Below, piece by piece: positions 8,499 to 16,625 of a stretch of DNA of 64,000 bases. Source of the stretch: M55B129 sp034189085 (GTDB lineage: Bacteria; Bacillota; Dethiobacteria; DTU022); NCBI GenBank assembly GCA_034189085.1, contig JAXHVH010000004.1, positions 22,808 to 86,807 of the forward strand. The letters run 5' to 3'. The notes beneath the pieces are model-generated. The model did not search any database. It saw only the letters and a program-made list of their open reading frames with translations, and was not told the origin of the DNA. The position numbers were made by a program, and so were the translations under genes. How positions within the stretch are numbered: the stretch's first letter is position 1; each line of letters opens with the position of its first letter.

Positions 8499-9626
8499 TC
8501 AGGCGCCGGTTTTTACTTCATGGTAAGCCCATTCCAGCCACTGCATGGCCAGGGCCAGGTTTTCTTTATCCACTGTTGCACCGCACCAGAATCGGAGCCC
8601 GGAGGGGGCATCGCGATAGGAAGCGATATCGAAGGCTACCTCTTCTGTTCCCAGCAAACCGACCAGATCCTTGAGTTGTTGGGCATCCAGGTCCACGATC
8701 AGGCAGACGCTGGTGTTTGATCTGACAGCTGGATCAGCTGCCAGAAAATTAATCCAGTCATGCGCTTCAACGAAATCTTCAATTACCTGCAGATTTTCTT
8801 TGCTTCTCCTGATCAGGGCCGGCAGGCCGCCAATTTTTTCAGCCCAGTCCAGGGCATCCAGATAGTCTTCAGTGCAAAGCATGGAAGGGGTATTGATCGT
8901 TGATCCTTCAAATATCCCCTTGATCAGCTTTCCTTTTTTGGCCAGACGGAAGATTTTTGGCAGCGGCCAGGTTGGGGTGTAGCTTTCGATTCGCTCAACA
9001 GCCCGTGGAGACAGGGCCAGCATACCGTGAGCTGCTTCACCTCCCAGCACTTTCTGCCAGGAAAATGTAACTACATCGAGTTTTTCCCAGGGTATTTCCA
9101 TGGCAAAAACCGCTGAAGTGGCATCACAGAGAACAAGACCTTTCCTATCAGCGGGAATAAAATCGCCTCCGGGTATTTTTACTCCACTTGTAGTTCCGTT
9201 CCAGGTCAATACTACATCGTGATCGAAGTTAATTTTTTTGAGGTCGGGCAGGAGACCGTAATCAGCGGCAATGACATTTACTTCGGGCAGTTTGAGCTGT
9301 TTTTCGATGTCATCTGCCCAGGTCTTGCCGAAAGATTCAAAGTAGAGGGCATCGACCGGCTTCGGCCCCAGCAGGCTCCACATAGCCATTTCAAATGCTC
9401 CGGTGTCTGAAGCAGGAACGATACCGAGCAGATAGTCAGCAGGCATTCCCAGGATTGTTTTTGTTCTTTCTATTGCTTTCTTCAGGCGTGTTTTACCTTC
9501 CTTGCTGCGGTGGGAACGGCCTAGAAGATCTTTTTTCAGCGAGGATAGATCATAGCCTGGCCTTTTAGCGCAGGGCCCGGAAGAAAAATTTGGGCAGGTT
9601 GGTTTTTGTTGTGGTTTTAAGGGCAT
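8499..9626 (-). CDS. serC: phosphoserine aminotransferase, class V
   Basis: A 375-residue class V aminotransferase of the type found in archaea and alphaproteobacteria ('PNFSSGPCAKRPGYDL' at the N-terminus). The PLP lysine is in 'SWQKVLGGEAAHG', preceded by 'CDATSAVFA'. It would convert 3-phosphohydroxypyruvate and glutamate to phosphoserine and 2-oxoglutarate in serine synthesis. The internal ATG at 9626 is chosen because GGAGG lies 9 bases upstream; the longer frame adds eight non-conserved residues. It stands alone here; serA is not in the window. Confidence 0.82.
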   Translation of the reverse strand: MPLKPQQKPTCPNFSSGPCAKRPGYDLSSLKKDLLGRSHRSKEGKTRLKKAIERTKTILGMPADYLLGIVPASDTGAFEMAMWSLLGPKPVDALYFESFGKTWADDIEKQLKLPEVNVIAADYGLLPDLKKINFDHDVVLTWNGTTSGVKIPGGDFIPADRKGLVLCDATSAVFAMEIPWEKLDVVTFSWQKVLGGEAAHGMLALSPRAVERIESYTPTWPLPKIFRLAKKGKLIKGIFEGSTINTPSMLCTEDYLDALDWAEKIGGLPALIRRSKENLQVIEDFVEAHDWINFLAADPAVRSNTSVCLIVDLDAQQLKDLVGLLGTEEVAFDIASYRDAPSGLRFWCGATVDKENLALAMQWLEWAYHEVKTGA

Positions 9627-9828
9627 GGTTAAGAACCTCCAAAATATCATGATAGTTGCTTCATCAGCAATAATAATATATCAGTAAAGGTTGTTAGTAA
9701 AGGGATTGGTAATCTCTATTTTTCAGGCTGCTTTATTTGATTCTCCAAAAATGATGATCATATGCTCACTTGAGTGTCCTATTCTCTCAGTTTGTTCTTT
9801 GAACCAGCCTGTACTTGTTGTTCTGTGG

Positions 9829-9854
9829 TATAATTATTTTATCTAAATGATAAA
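9829..9854 (+). promoter_or_regulatory. -10 element and candidate Fur/Zur-family operator for znuA operon
   Basis: A TATAAT at 9829-9834 is followed at once by an inverted repeat TTTATC-TAAAT-GATAAA (9838-9854). The central 15 bases fit the 7-1-7 geometry of Fur-family boxes with five of seven matched positions per arm. A -35 match is weak. The operon downstream encodes zinc-type uptake proteins and a Fur-family regulator, which makes autoregulated metal control plausible. Confidence 0.5.
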
Positions 9855-9943
9855 GTTTCTCAAAATGAAGGAATCTTTGCTTGCGCTGGATTGACAAAGA
9901 GGAAAACACAATCATCGTGGCTAAAAAAAGGATGGGATATTCA

Positions 9944-10930
9944 ATGCGCCGGATTGTTTTTCTTTTGCTGCTGTTCATAACTGTTCCATTTGCCATTGGC
10001 TGTGATTCGTCTGACAATACTCTGGATGAAAAACCATCACTAACTGTGATCACAACAATCTATCCCCTGGCCGATATTACCCGGCAACTTGGCGGTGATC
10101 TGGTAAATGTGATTTGTTTATTGCCCACAGGGGCAAGTCCCCACACTTACGAACCGACAGTTGATCAGGCCAGGTTGATCAGTGAAGCGCAGATGTTTGT
10201 TTTTATTGGTGCAGGACTGGATGATTGGGGGGCCGACCTGGCGAATGCTGCCGGACCCAAACTGCATCTAATTGATCTCTCCACTTCTGTTACTCTCCTC
10301 GAAGAAGGTGTTCATTTAATGCCTGCACCGGTCGACGATAAAGAAGCTTCAACCATCAAACAAGGGCTTTCTGATCTACAGGATAAAGAGTCTGATCATG
10401 ATCACAGGCAAGGGACAATGAATCCTCATTACTGGCTTGATCCTGTAATAGTTAGCGATCAGATCTGCCCCTTTATTTTTCAGGAACTGGTTTACCTGTT
10501 GCCTGATGAAGAAGCATATTTCAAGGAAAGAATGGACAATTACTGTAATGAACTGGCCCTTTTAGATGAAGAAATAAAAACGAATGTCGCTTCTTTCAGC
10601 AGCAGGAAGTTTATAGCGTTCCACTCGGCCTGGCAGTATTTTGCCTCTCGCTACAATTTAGAGCAGGCAGCGGTTATTGCCGGTTCTCCGGGCCGGGAAC
10701 CATCTGCAGGGTGGATAGCTGATTTGATCGATCTGGTTGAGCGGGAGCAGATTAAAGCTGTTTTTGCCGAACCGCAATTTTCACAGGATCTGGCGGACAG
10801 GATTGCTGAAGAGGGAGGCATAGAAGTACATATCCTCGATCCTCTGGGTGGGGAGAATATACCGGGAAAAGAAACTTACCTGTCGTTGATGAGATACAAT
10901 CTGGCCGTATTCAGGGAAGTGCTTGACTGA
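9944..10930 (+). CDS. znuA: zinc/manganese ABC transporter substrate-binding lipoprotein (ZnuA-like)
   Basis: A 328-residue cluster A-I metal-binding protein. It begins with a signal peptide ending at a lipobox (FAIGC) so it should be anchored outside the membrane. Metal ligands are visible as the His in 'SPHTYEPT', the His in 'NPHYWLDP' preceded by a short charged loop with HDH, and the His in 'FHSAWQYFASRY'. The ATG at 9944 is preferred since AAGGATGGG lies 7 bases upstream. It heads an operon with an ATPase, a permease and a Fur-family gene, which points to zinc more than manganese, but the metal is inferred. Confidence 0.85.
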   Translation: MRRIVFLLLLFITVPFAIGCDSSDNTLDEKPSLTVITTIYPLADITRQLGGDLVNVICLLPTGASPHTYEPTVDQARLISEAQMFVFIGAGLDDWGADLANAAGPKLHLIDLSTSVTLLEEGVHLMPAPVDDKEASTIKQGLSDLQDKESDHDHRQGTMNPHYWLDPVIVSDQICPFIFQELVYLLPDEEAYFKERMDNYCNELALLDEEIKTNVASFSSRKFIAFHSAWQYFASRYNLEQAAVIAGSPGREPSAGWIADLIDLVEREQIKAVFAEPQFSQDLADRIAEEGGIEVHILDPLGGENIPGKETYLSLMRYNLAVFREVLD

Positions 10931-10972
10931 ATCAAGATAAATTGCAGAAGTTAACGGTGGAGGCTCAATGAA

Positions 10973-11737
10973 ATGGGTGAAATTGTTAGAGCGGATAATT
11001 TATTCGTCAGACTGAGCGGTAAAAATGTTTTGAAAGAAATTAATTTTTCAGTTAGAGAAGGAGAATTGATGGGAGTGATCGGCCCGAATGGCGCCGGGAA
11101 AACAACCCTGCTGCGCGTTATTCTTGGTCTGATTCCCATTTCCCAGGGTCGTCTTGAGGTCCTGGGCAGGTTATACCCGCAACTAAAGAAAGTTCGACCG
11201 ATGATTGGGTACATGCCCCAGCGTAGTTCGTATGAAAAGGACATCCCCCTTTCGGTTACCGACGTGGTGTCTACCGGATTATTGACACCTGCTACCATGC
11301 TGCACCGCTTAACAAAAGGAAATCTCAGGGTTAAAGAAGCTCTGCAGGCTGTGGATATGGAAAGATATGCCAAGCGCTATTTCCAGGAACTTTCCGGAGG
11401 TGAACAGCAGCGTATCCTGCTGGCCCGATCACTGGTTCGGAAACCGAAGCTTCTTCTGCTTGACGAACCGAATGCCGGCCTTGATTTTCCAGCTCAGCAG
11501 AAATTTACTGCCCTTCTTCAGGAGCTGCGGGAGCGGGACAAACTAACGATCATCCTTATTTCCCACGATTTAATTTCTATTGCATCTGTTGCTGATCAAC
11601 TCATTGGCATAAACTGTGTGATGCACACGCACGGCCGGCCAGGTGATTTATTAAACTGCCCGGGACTGGATGAGGTCTATCGTTGCCAGTTTGATTTACT
11701 TAGTGGTATCGGAAGAGGAAGAAGGGATCAGAAATGA
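10973..11737 (+). CDS. znuC: zinc-type ABC transporter ATP-binding protein
   Basis: The 254-residue ATPase has Walker A 'GPNGAGKTTLLR', signature 'LSGGEQQRILLARSL' and Walker B 'LLLLDEPNAGLD', and the overall look of the ZnuC/MntB-type import ATPases. GGTGGAGG stands 10 bases before its ATG. It lies 42 bases after the binding-protein gene and overlaps the permease gene by four bases. Confidence 0.88.
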   Translation: MGEIVRADNLFVRLSGKNVLKEINFSVREGELMGVIGPNGAGKTTLLRVILGLIPISQGRLEVLGRLYPQLKKVRPMIGYMPQRSSYEKDIPLSVTDVVSTGLLTPATMLHRLTKGNLRVKEALQAVDMERYAKRYFQELSGGEQQRILLARSLVRKPKLLLLDEPNAGLDFPAQQKFTALLQELRERDKLTIILISHDLISIASVADQLIGINCVMHTHGRPGDLLNCPGLDEVYRCQFDLLSGIGRGRRDQK

Positions 11738-12573
11738 GCGAAATGCTGAATTACGATTTCATGCAGCGGGCCTTGATTGCGGCTTTCCTGGTGGGGACCC
11801 TTTGCTCAGTACTTTCTTTTTTCGTTGTTCTGAAGCGGCTGTCCTTTCTGGGAGCGGGGATTTCTCACACTGCCCTCGGTGGGATTGCCATCGGGTTAGT
11901 TACAGGAATCGATCCCGTTCTGACGGGAAGCATTTTCTCCGTGCTGACAGCAATGGGGGTTGGTTATGTCAGCAGGGCAGGTAAAATGAGTGTCGACACT
12001 GTGATTGGAATATTTTATGCCGCCGGGATGGCCCTGGGCATAGCTTTAATCAGTGCTTTTGAAGGGTACTACCCTGAACTATTTTCCCTCCTTTTTGGTA
12101 ATATCCTTTCGGTATCCTTCCGCGATCTCTTGTTGATGGGGATTATCCTGTTATTGACTCTGGCTTTTATAGTTCTCTTTTTTAAAGAACTTTTGGCAAT
12201 CTGTTTTGACGAAGAAATGGCTGAAGCAGGAGGGCTGCCGGTTGGCCCACTTTATATGGTTTTACTGGCGGTGATGGGTTTAACAGTCATAGTTTCAATT
12301 CAGCTGGTTGGCATTGTTCTGGTGGCTGCTTTAATTGTTATCCCCGGTGCTGCAGCGCTCAGGATAAGCAAAAATTACCGCGGTATGCTGGCTCTTTCAC
12401 TTTTTTTTGGACTGGTGGGCAGTATTGGTGGTCTTGTGCTATCGTATTTTTACCCTGTTCCGCCGGGGGCAGCGATTGTGCTTATTCTAACTCTGTTATT
12501 TATATTAACCCTGGTGTTGAATTTTTTCCTGGAGAAAAAACTCCAGAGAAGAGGTTCATTTGAGCAGAGATGA
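11734..12573 (+). CDS. znuB: zinc-type ABC transporter permease (ABC-3 family)
   Basis: A 279-residue integral membrane protein with about eight hydrophobic helices and the ABC-3 motif 'LSFLGAGISHTALGGIAIG' near the N-terminus. It forms the channel for the ZnuA/ZnuC-like system. It starts at an ATGA overlap with the ATPase stop, indicating translational coupling. Confidence 0.88.
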   Translation: MSEMLNYDFMQRALIAAFLVGTLCSVLSFFVVLKRLSFLGAGISHTALGGIAIGLVTGIDPVLTGSIFSVLTAMGVGYVSRAGKMSVDTVIGIFYAAGMALGIALISAFEGYYPELFSLLFGNILSVSFRDLLLMGIILLLTLAFIVLFFKELLAICFDEEMAEAGGLPVGPLYMVLLAVMGLTVIVSIQLVGIVLVAALIVIPGAAALRISKNYRGMLALSLFFGLVGSIGGLVLSYFYPVPPGAAIVLILTLLFILTLVLNFFLEKKLQRRGSFEQR

Positions 12574-12576
12574 AGG

Positions 12577-12600
12577 CCTGGCCCGTCTGGACAGGCCAGG
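12577..12600. repeat. inverted repeat between znuB and the Fur-family gene
   Basis: Perfect 7-bp arms (12577-12583 and 12594-12600) with a 10-base loop; no T-run follows, so it may stabilise or attenuate the transcript rather than end it. Confidence 0.5.
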
Positions 12601-12624
12601 TAATAATTAAAGGAAGGATCGAAA

Positions 12625-13095
12625 ATGGCGGACACTGCCTTTGTGGATAAAGCGAAACAGACTCTGCGAAATGATGGCTACAAGCTAACCGGGCCGCGCC
12701 TGGCTATCCTTGAATTTATGCTTGAAAGTGAAAGACCTTATAGCATGAAGGAAATCTGCTGTGGGCTGCAGAAGAAATTTTCCGGAATTGGCACTGCCAC
12801 GGTATACCGCAACGTGAATCTTTTTCTCAAGCTGGGGATCTTCCGCACTTCCCCGGTCAATAACAACCAATTTTATTATACAATCAACCGGCCCCGAGAT
12901 GAGCATCATCATATGATTTGTTTACAATGCGGTACCCGGGTTGAGTTCAACGGCTGCAATTTTGATCTCATTGCGAAAGAAATTGAAAAGAATACACATT
13001 TTGAGATATACGATCATACCCTTGAAGTTTACGGGCTTTGCCCCGGTTGTTTGGCTAAACGAAAAGACTATGCCTGTGATAGAGAGGCAGACTAA
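12625..13095 (+). CDS. Fur-family transcriptional regulator (Zur-like)
   Basis: A 156-residue Fur-family repressor: winged-helix region with 'TATVYRNVNLFLKLG' as recognition helix, the metal-binding 'DEHHHMICLQCG' and a second CxxC ('CPGC') that together form the structural zinc site. Its place at the end of the zinc-type uptake operon suggests it senses zinc and controls this operon, probably through the inverted repeat at 9838-9854. A PerR or iron-Fur role cannot be excluded from sequence. AAGGAAGG precedes the ATG. Confidence 0.85.
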   Translation: MADTAFVDKAKQTLRNDGYKLTGPRLAILEFMLESERPYSMKEICCGLQKKFSGIGTATVYRNVNLFLKLGIFRTSPVNNNQFYYTINRPRDEHHHMICLQCGTRVEFNGCNFDLIAKEIEKNTHFEIYDHTLEVYGLCPGCLAKRKDYACDREAD

Positions 13096-13111
13096 ACATG
13101 ATTGCGCAGCA

Positions 13112-13780
13112 TCAACTCGGCAGGGTGCGGTTGCAGGTAAGTTTGCCGGCGGCAACCAGCTTTCCCATTCTGGCAAGATGTTTCATACTGTGGGCCATCA
13201 GTTGTAGCTTGTGGCGGGCATGAAAATCGATCAATTTTTTATAGTCAGGATTGGCATTCATAAAATCTTTCCAGCGACGGCAGCAGAAGACCTTTTCAAT
13301 AAAATTTTCCCGCAGCCGGGCATCATTGAGCCGGCCTTCATCTTCAACCGGCAGGAGAGGAAAAGACTTCACAAATGATTCAGCGAAGAGGCCGCGGCCG
13401 CTTTTGAATCGGTTCATGGAATTTTGATAAACCTTAATCCTGTAGAGTCCACAGCTGGGCGATTTACTCTTGAAGATGAAGCCGCACAGATCATCTTTTT
13501 TAAGTTCATCAATTCTTGCTTTGCAAAAACGGATCATGACATCAGTGTGATCGATATTGTTTTTTACAGTTATCATCCTGGGCGCAGCCGGGTCGCCTTT
13601 CAGGTCAAGCGCTTCCCGGGGCATCGGTAGTCCGCATTCCATCTCGGGACAGACATAAACGAAATCGAAAAACTGTCCCAGTATGCCGGTTATGTAAGGA
13701 TTAAGTTTATGCCCTCCATCATAGCGAACGCTGTGGCCAAGCAAACACTTGCTGACACCAACCCGTATCTTATCGCTCAC
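13112..13780 (-). CDS. DUF523 protein with truncated DUF1722 domain
   Basis: Residues 1-150 are a complete DUF523 domain ('VGVSKCLLGHSVRYDGGHK', 'CPEMECGLPMPREA', 'KSKSPSCGL'). The rest starts a DUF1722 domain ('LIDFHARHKLQLMAHS') but ends after about 65 residues, whereas two-domain relatives run to roughly 315-325 residues. The stop lies 17 bases from the end of the convergent Fur-family gene, so the missing part was probably lost by rearrangement. Start GTG with GGGAG 9 bases upstream. The function of either domain is not established. Confidence 0.8.
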   Translation of the reverse strand: MSDKIRVGVSKCLLGHSVRYDGGHKLNPYITGILGQFFDFVYVCPEMECGLPMPREALDLKGDPAAPRMITVKNNIDHTDVMIRFCKARIDELKKDDLCGFIFKSKSPSCGLYRIKVYQNSMNRFKSGRGLFAESFVKSFPLLPVEDEGRLNDARLRENFIEKVFCCRRWKDFMNANPDYKKLIDFHARHKLQLMAHSMKHLARMGKLVAAGKLTCNRTLPS

Positions 13781-14119
13781 GTTTTATTCTCCCGGTTTTC
13801 TTTTCTCGGATTCAATTCGCCCGTGGCCTTTCTTAATCCTTTAGCAATAAACGATACTGGAAAATTCTTTTTGAGGTATGGGCAAAGGATGTTACTTGAG
13901 GTATATTGAAAGTAAATATTTTTACTGCATGCAAGAACTGTATTTATTTATAATTCGGGTTGCTTCATCCCCGGAGTAAAAAAATAAATTTGTTTACCAT
14001 TAAAACAGATGCTGGACAATAAAGCTAAATTGGCAGGACTGTTTATAGGGAACCGGAAGCGCAGCTTAAGTGTCTAAGTACCTGATTGATTGTAAGCATA
14101 TGCTGGGGGAGTGGAAAAT
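13781..14119. other. intergenic region, no gene seen
   Basis: AT-rich sequence between divergent genes. Apart from the GGGGGAG ribosome-binding site at 14104-14110 I see no convincing promoter, hairpin or small gene. Confidence 0.5.
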
Positions 14120-15046
14120 ATGATAGGAAGAAAGGGAAGGTTAATTTTTGCAGTTGCAGTGATTCTGTTGTTTATTACGGCTGGAGGATGTGGTAGTGAA
14201 GAAACATCGTTGATTGAACAGGAGATCCTATTTGAAGAAGGTATTTTTATCGGGCAGATAGACAGCCAATCCGTAGAGATAGAAATTGACGGGCAGCCCA
14301 GGGCTTTTGCTATCGGAACAGGAGTCATGGTAACCGATATTGCCGATGGGGCGAAAGTTTCTTTTACCTATGTGGAAGAAGAGCGCCCTGTTATCCTTTC
14401 AATTGAAGTGAAGGGGGATGTTCGGGAGAATGAAGGTATTTATACGGGGCAGATTGACAGCCATTCTGTGGAAATAGAGGTAGATGGTCAATACATGGCT
14501 TTCGAATTGGCCGAAAATCTTAATATTGATGAAATTGCTGATGGATCCAGGGTTGCTTTCAGTTACCGTGAAAGCGACACCAGGCCGGTGTTGCTTTCGA
14601 TAAAGGTTCTTGAAGAACCGGGGGATATTGAAAATGGTGAACCAGACAGCGAAGAAACGGGTGAACTGGTCGGCGAAGGAATATTAAGTGGCCAGATCGA
14701 TGCAAATTCGGTTGAGATAGAAATTGTCAGGCCTTTTATTCTTGGTGAAGGAGTAGAAATGACTGGTATAGAAGATGGTTCGCTGGTGGCTTTCACTTTT
14801 TCTGAAAGTGGACAGAGAGCGGTTCTCGATTCGATAGAAGCAGTTGAGGAGCCGGTTGAAGGTGAAGTGATGCATGGGACCCTGATCGGGCAGATCGATA
14901 GCCAGTCAGTTGAAATAAGGTATTTTCGAGCTTTTGCACTTGGTCAGGGAGTAAGTGTCGAAGAAATTGCTGATGGTTCGGAAATAGTTTTTACATATGT
15001 TGAAGGGCCCCACCGGCCAATTCTCAGTTCAATAAGCCGGCGATAA
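14120..15046 (+). CDS. lipoprotein with four tandem ~55-60-residue repeats
   Basis: The 308-residue product has a signal peptide with lipobox TAGGC and then four copies of a unit beginning with a variant of 'GQIDSQSVEIEIDGQ' and continuing 'ADGAKVSFTYVEE..RPVILSI'. Repeats start near residues 40, 100, 180 and 250. Copies 3 and 4 lack the DGQ turn. The pattern of short beta-strands suggests a series of small barrel-like domains on the outer face of the membrane, but I do not recognise a named family. The ATG at 14120 is preferred over GTG 14111 because GGGGGAG is 9 bases upstream. A terminator follows. Function unknown. Confidence 0.75.
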   Translation: MIGRKGRLIFAVAVILLFITAGGCGSEETSLIEQEILFEEGIFIGQIDSQSVEIEIDGQPRAFAIGTGVMVTDIADGAKVSFTYVEEERPVILSIEVKGDVRENEGIYTGQIDSHSVEIEVDGQYMAFELAENLNIDEIADGSRVAFSYRESDTRPVLLSIKVLEEPGDIENGEPDSEETGELVGEGILSGQIDANSVEIEIVRPFILGEGVEMTGIEDGSLVAFTFSESGQRAVLDSIEAVEEPVEGEVMHGTLIGQIDSQSVEIRYFRAFALGQGVSVEEIADGSEIVFTYVEGPHRPILSSISRR

Positions 15047-15068
15047 AATTCCGGTGCAAAGACCTGCA

Positions 15069-15104
15069 GCCATCTGTTCTCTACTGTGGGCAGATGGCTT
15101 TTTT
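15069..15104 (+). terminator. intrinsic terminator after the repeat lipoprotein gene
   Basis: Perfect 8-bp stem (15069-15076 with 15091-15098) followed by six T residues. Confidence 0.85.
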
Positions 15105-15233
15105 ATGGATGCCTTGTAATTGTTGCCTAGCCTCTTGTTTATTACAGGTAGAACATGTTAATATGTATGGGCGATATGAGAAAAAATGGCGGATGAATTA
15201 TAGATAAGTACTGTATCCGAGAGGGGTATTTAG

Positions 15234-16574
15234 ATGATTAAGTGCCAGAACTGCGGCATGAGCTATGATGAAGAAGAATATGGTTTCTGTCCGTACTGCG
15301 GGAATGTTCCGAGAGAGGAACGGGATGGTGAAGAAGAAAGTCTTCCTGTCGAGAAGGAATCGACACCAGCAGAAGTTGCTCCTGGTGAGCCTAAAAAAAC
15401 GGCAAAAGGAAAGCTCAAATTTGTTCTTCTCGGTTTGGCCCTGGTTATAGCAGCTGCCGTTCTTGTTTTAGTCTTCTTTCCCTTTGGGGAAGCAGGAGTA
15501 ACTGTCCCCGGACAGTATGCTACCATCCAGGAAGCAATCGATGCAGCACAGGACGGAGATGAAATTGTAGTTCAGGTAGGTATTTACCGGGAGAACATTG
15601 ATTTCAGGGGAAAAAATATCATTCTGAAAAGTACCGATCCTGGCAATCCGGAAATTGTTTCTGAAACAATTATCGATGGTGGCGGAAGTGGAACAGTTGT
15701 TTCATTCAGAAGCGGCGAAACCGAAGAAGCAGTTCTCAGCGGATTTACTGTAACCGGGGGCAGCGGAATTTTGGTTTCCGGCGAAAGTTCTCCGCGTATC
15801 GAGAAGTGTACAATCGAAGATAATAAAGCTGAATACGGGGCTGGAATTGCTGTTTTTGATTCTTCGCCCCATATTTTGAATAACGATATTTTAAACAACT
15901 CCGGTTTTTTAGGCGGAGGAATCTTTATTGAAGAATCGTCACCCCTGGTTGAAGGCAATACCATTACCCGTAATAACGCAGAAATGGGTAGCGGAGTTGT
16001 AATTATATCAAATTCTTCGCCAACCCTGATTAATAATACAATCAGCAACAACAGGGCTACCCGCCTGGGCGGAGGCCTGGTTGTTGCCCTTGGCTCGACG
16101 CCGACGATCAACGACAACACAATCAGCGGCAATGCTGCAGAAAGAAACGGCGGCGGTATGCTCATTGAGGAATCGGAACCGGTTATTGAAGACAACATGA
16201 TCAGTCAGAACAGGGCTGCAAACGGAGGAGGGATCTTTGTGGTCAACGCCATGGATACAGCTCTCTTAATTACCGGTAATGATATCAACGGAAACCTTGC
16301 TTACATCGCCGGTGGAGGCCTTTACATGGAAGGATCATCGCCTACCCTGGATAGTAATACTTTCAGCGACAACATTTCGGAACATCTGGGAGGCGCAGCG
16401 GCCGTTTATAACTCGGCTCCGGTATTCCTGCGAAATATATTTGAAAACAATCAGGCCGGTGATCCTGACGGAGGCGGGGCAGTTTGGGTCTCGGCAGATT
16501 CTGTCCTTGAACTGAATGACCCTGATGATAATACCTACACAATGAACCTGCCGAATGATCTATCTTTTGAATAG
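15234..16574 (+). CDS. membrane-anchored beta-helix protein with cytoplasmic zinc ribbon
   Basis: A 446-residue protein in three parts. Residues 1-25 form a zinc ribbon with two CxxC pairs (Cys4/7 and Cys19/22). An acidic linker and a hydrophobic helix at about 62-84 follow. The remainder begins 'VPGQYATIQEAIDAAQDGD', typical of pectate-lyase-like right-handed beta-helix proteins, and holds many ~23-residue coils with the pattern GGG-I-x4-SSP-x-I-x2-N-x-I-x2-N. The ribbon should be cytosolic and the helix extracellular. Beta-helix folds commonly bind or cleave polysaccharide, but no catalytic residues are evident. The next gene is a paralogue 51 bases downstream. Confidence 0.8.
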   Translation: MIKCQNCGMSYDEEEYGFCPYCGNVPREERDGEEESLPVEKESTPAEVAPGEPKKTAKGKLKFVLLGLALVIAAAVLVLVFFPFGEAGVTVPGQYATIQEAIDAAQDGDEIVVQVGIYRENIDFRGKNIILKSTDPGNPEIVSETIIDGGGSGTVVSFRSGETEEAVLSGFTVTGGSGILVSGESSPRIEKCTIEDNKAEYGAGIAVFDSSPHILNNDILNNSGFLGGGIFIEESSPLVEGNTITRNNAEMGSGVVIISNSSPTLINNTISNNRATRLGGGLVVALGSTPTINDNTISGNAAERNGGGMLIEESEPVIEDNMISQNRAANGGGIFVVNAMDTALLITGNDINGNLAYIAGGGLYMEGSSPTLDSNTFSDNISEHLGGAAAVYNSAPVFLRNIFENNQAGDPDGGGAVWVSADSVLELNDPDDNTYTMNLPNDLSFE

Positions 16575-16625
16575 GGTTGCTTCTTTTTATAGCTACAGCG
16601 ATCTGGAAAGGAGCTTGAACGAACA

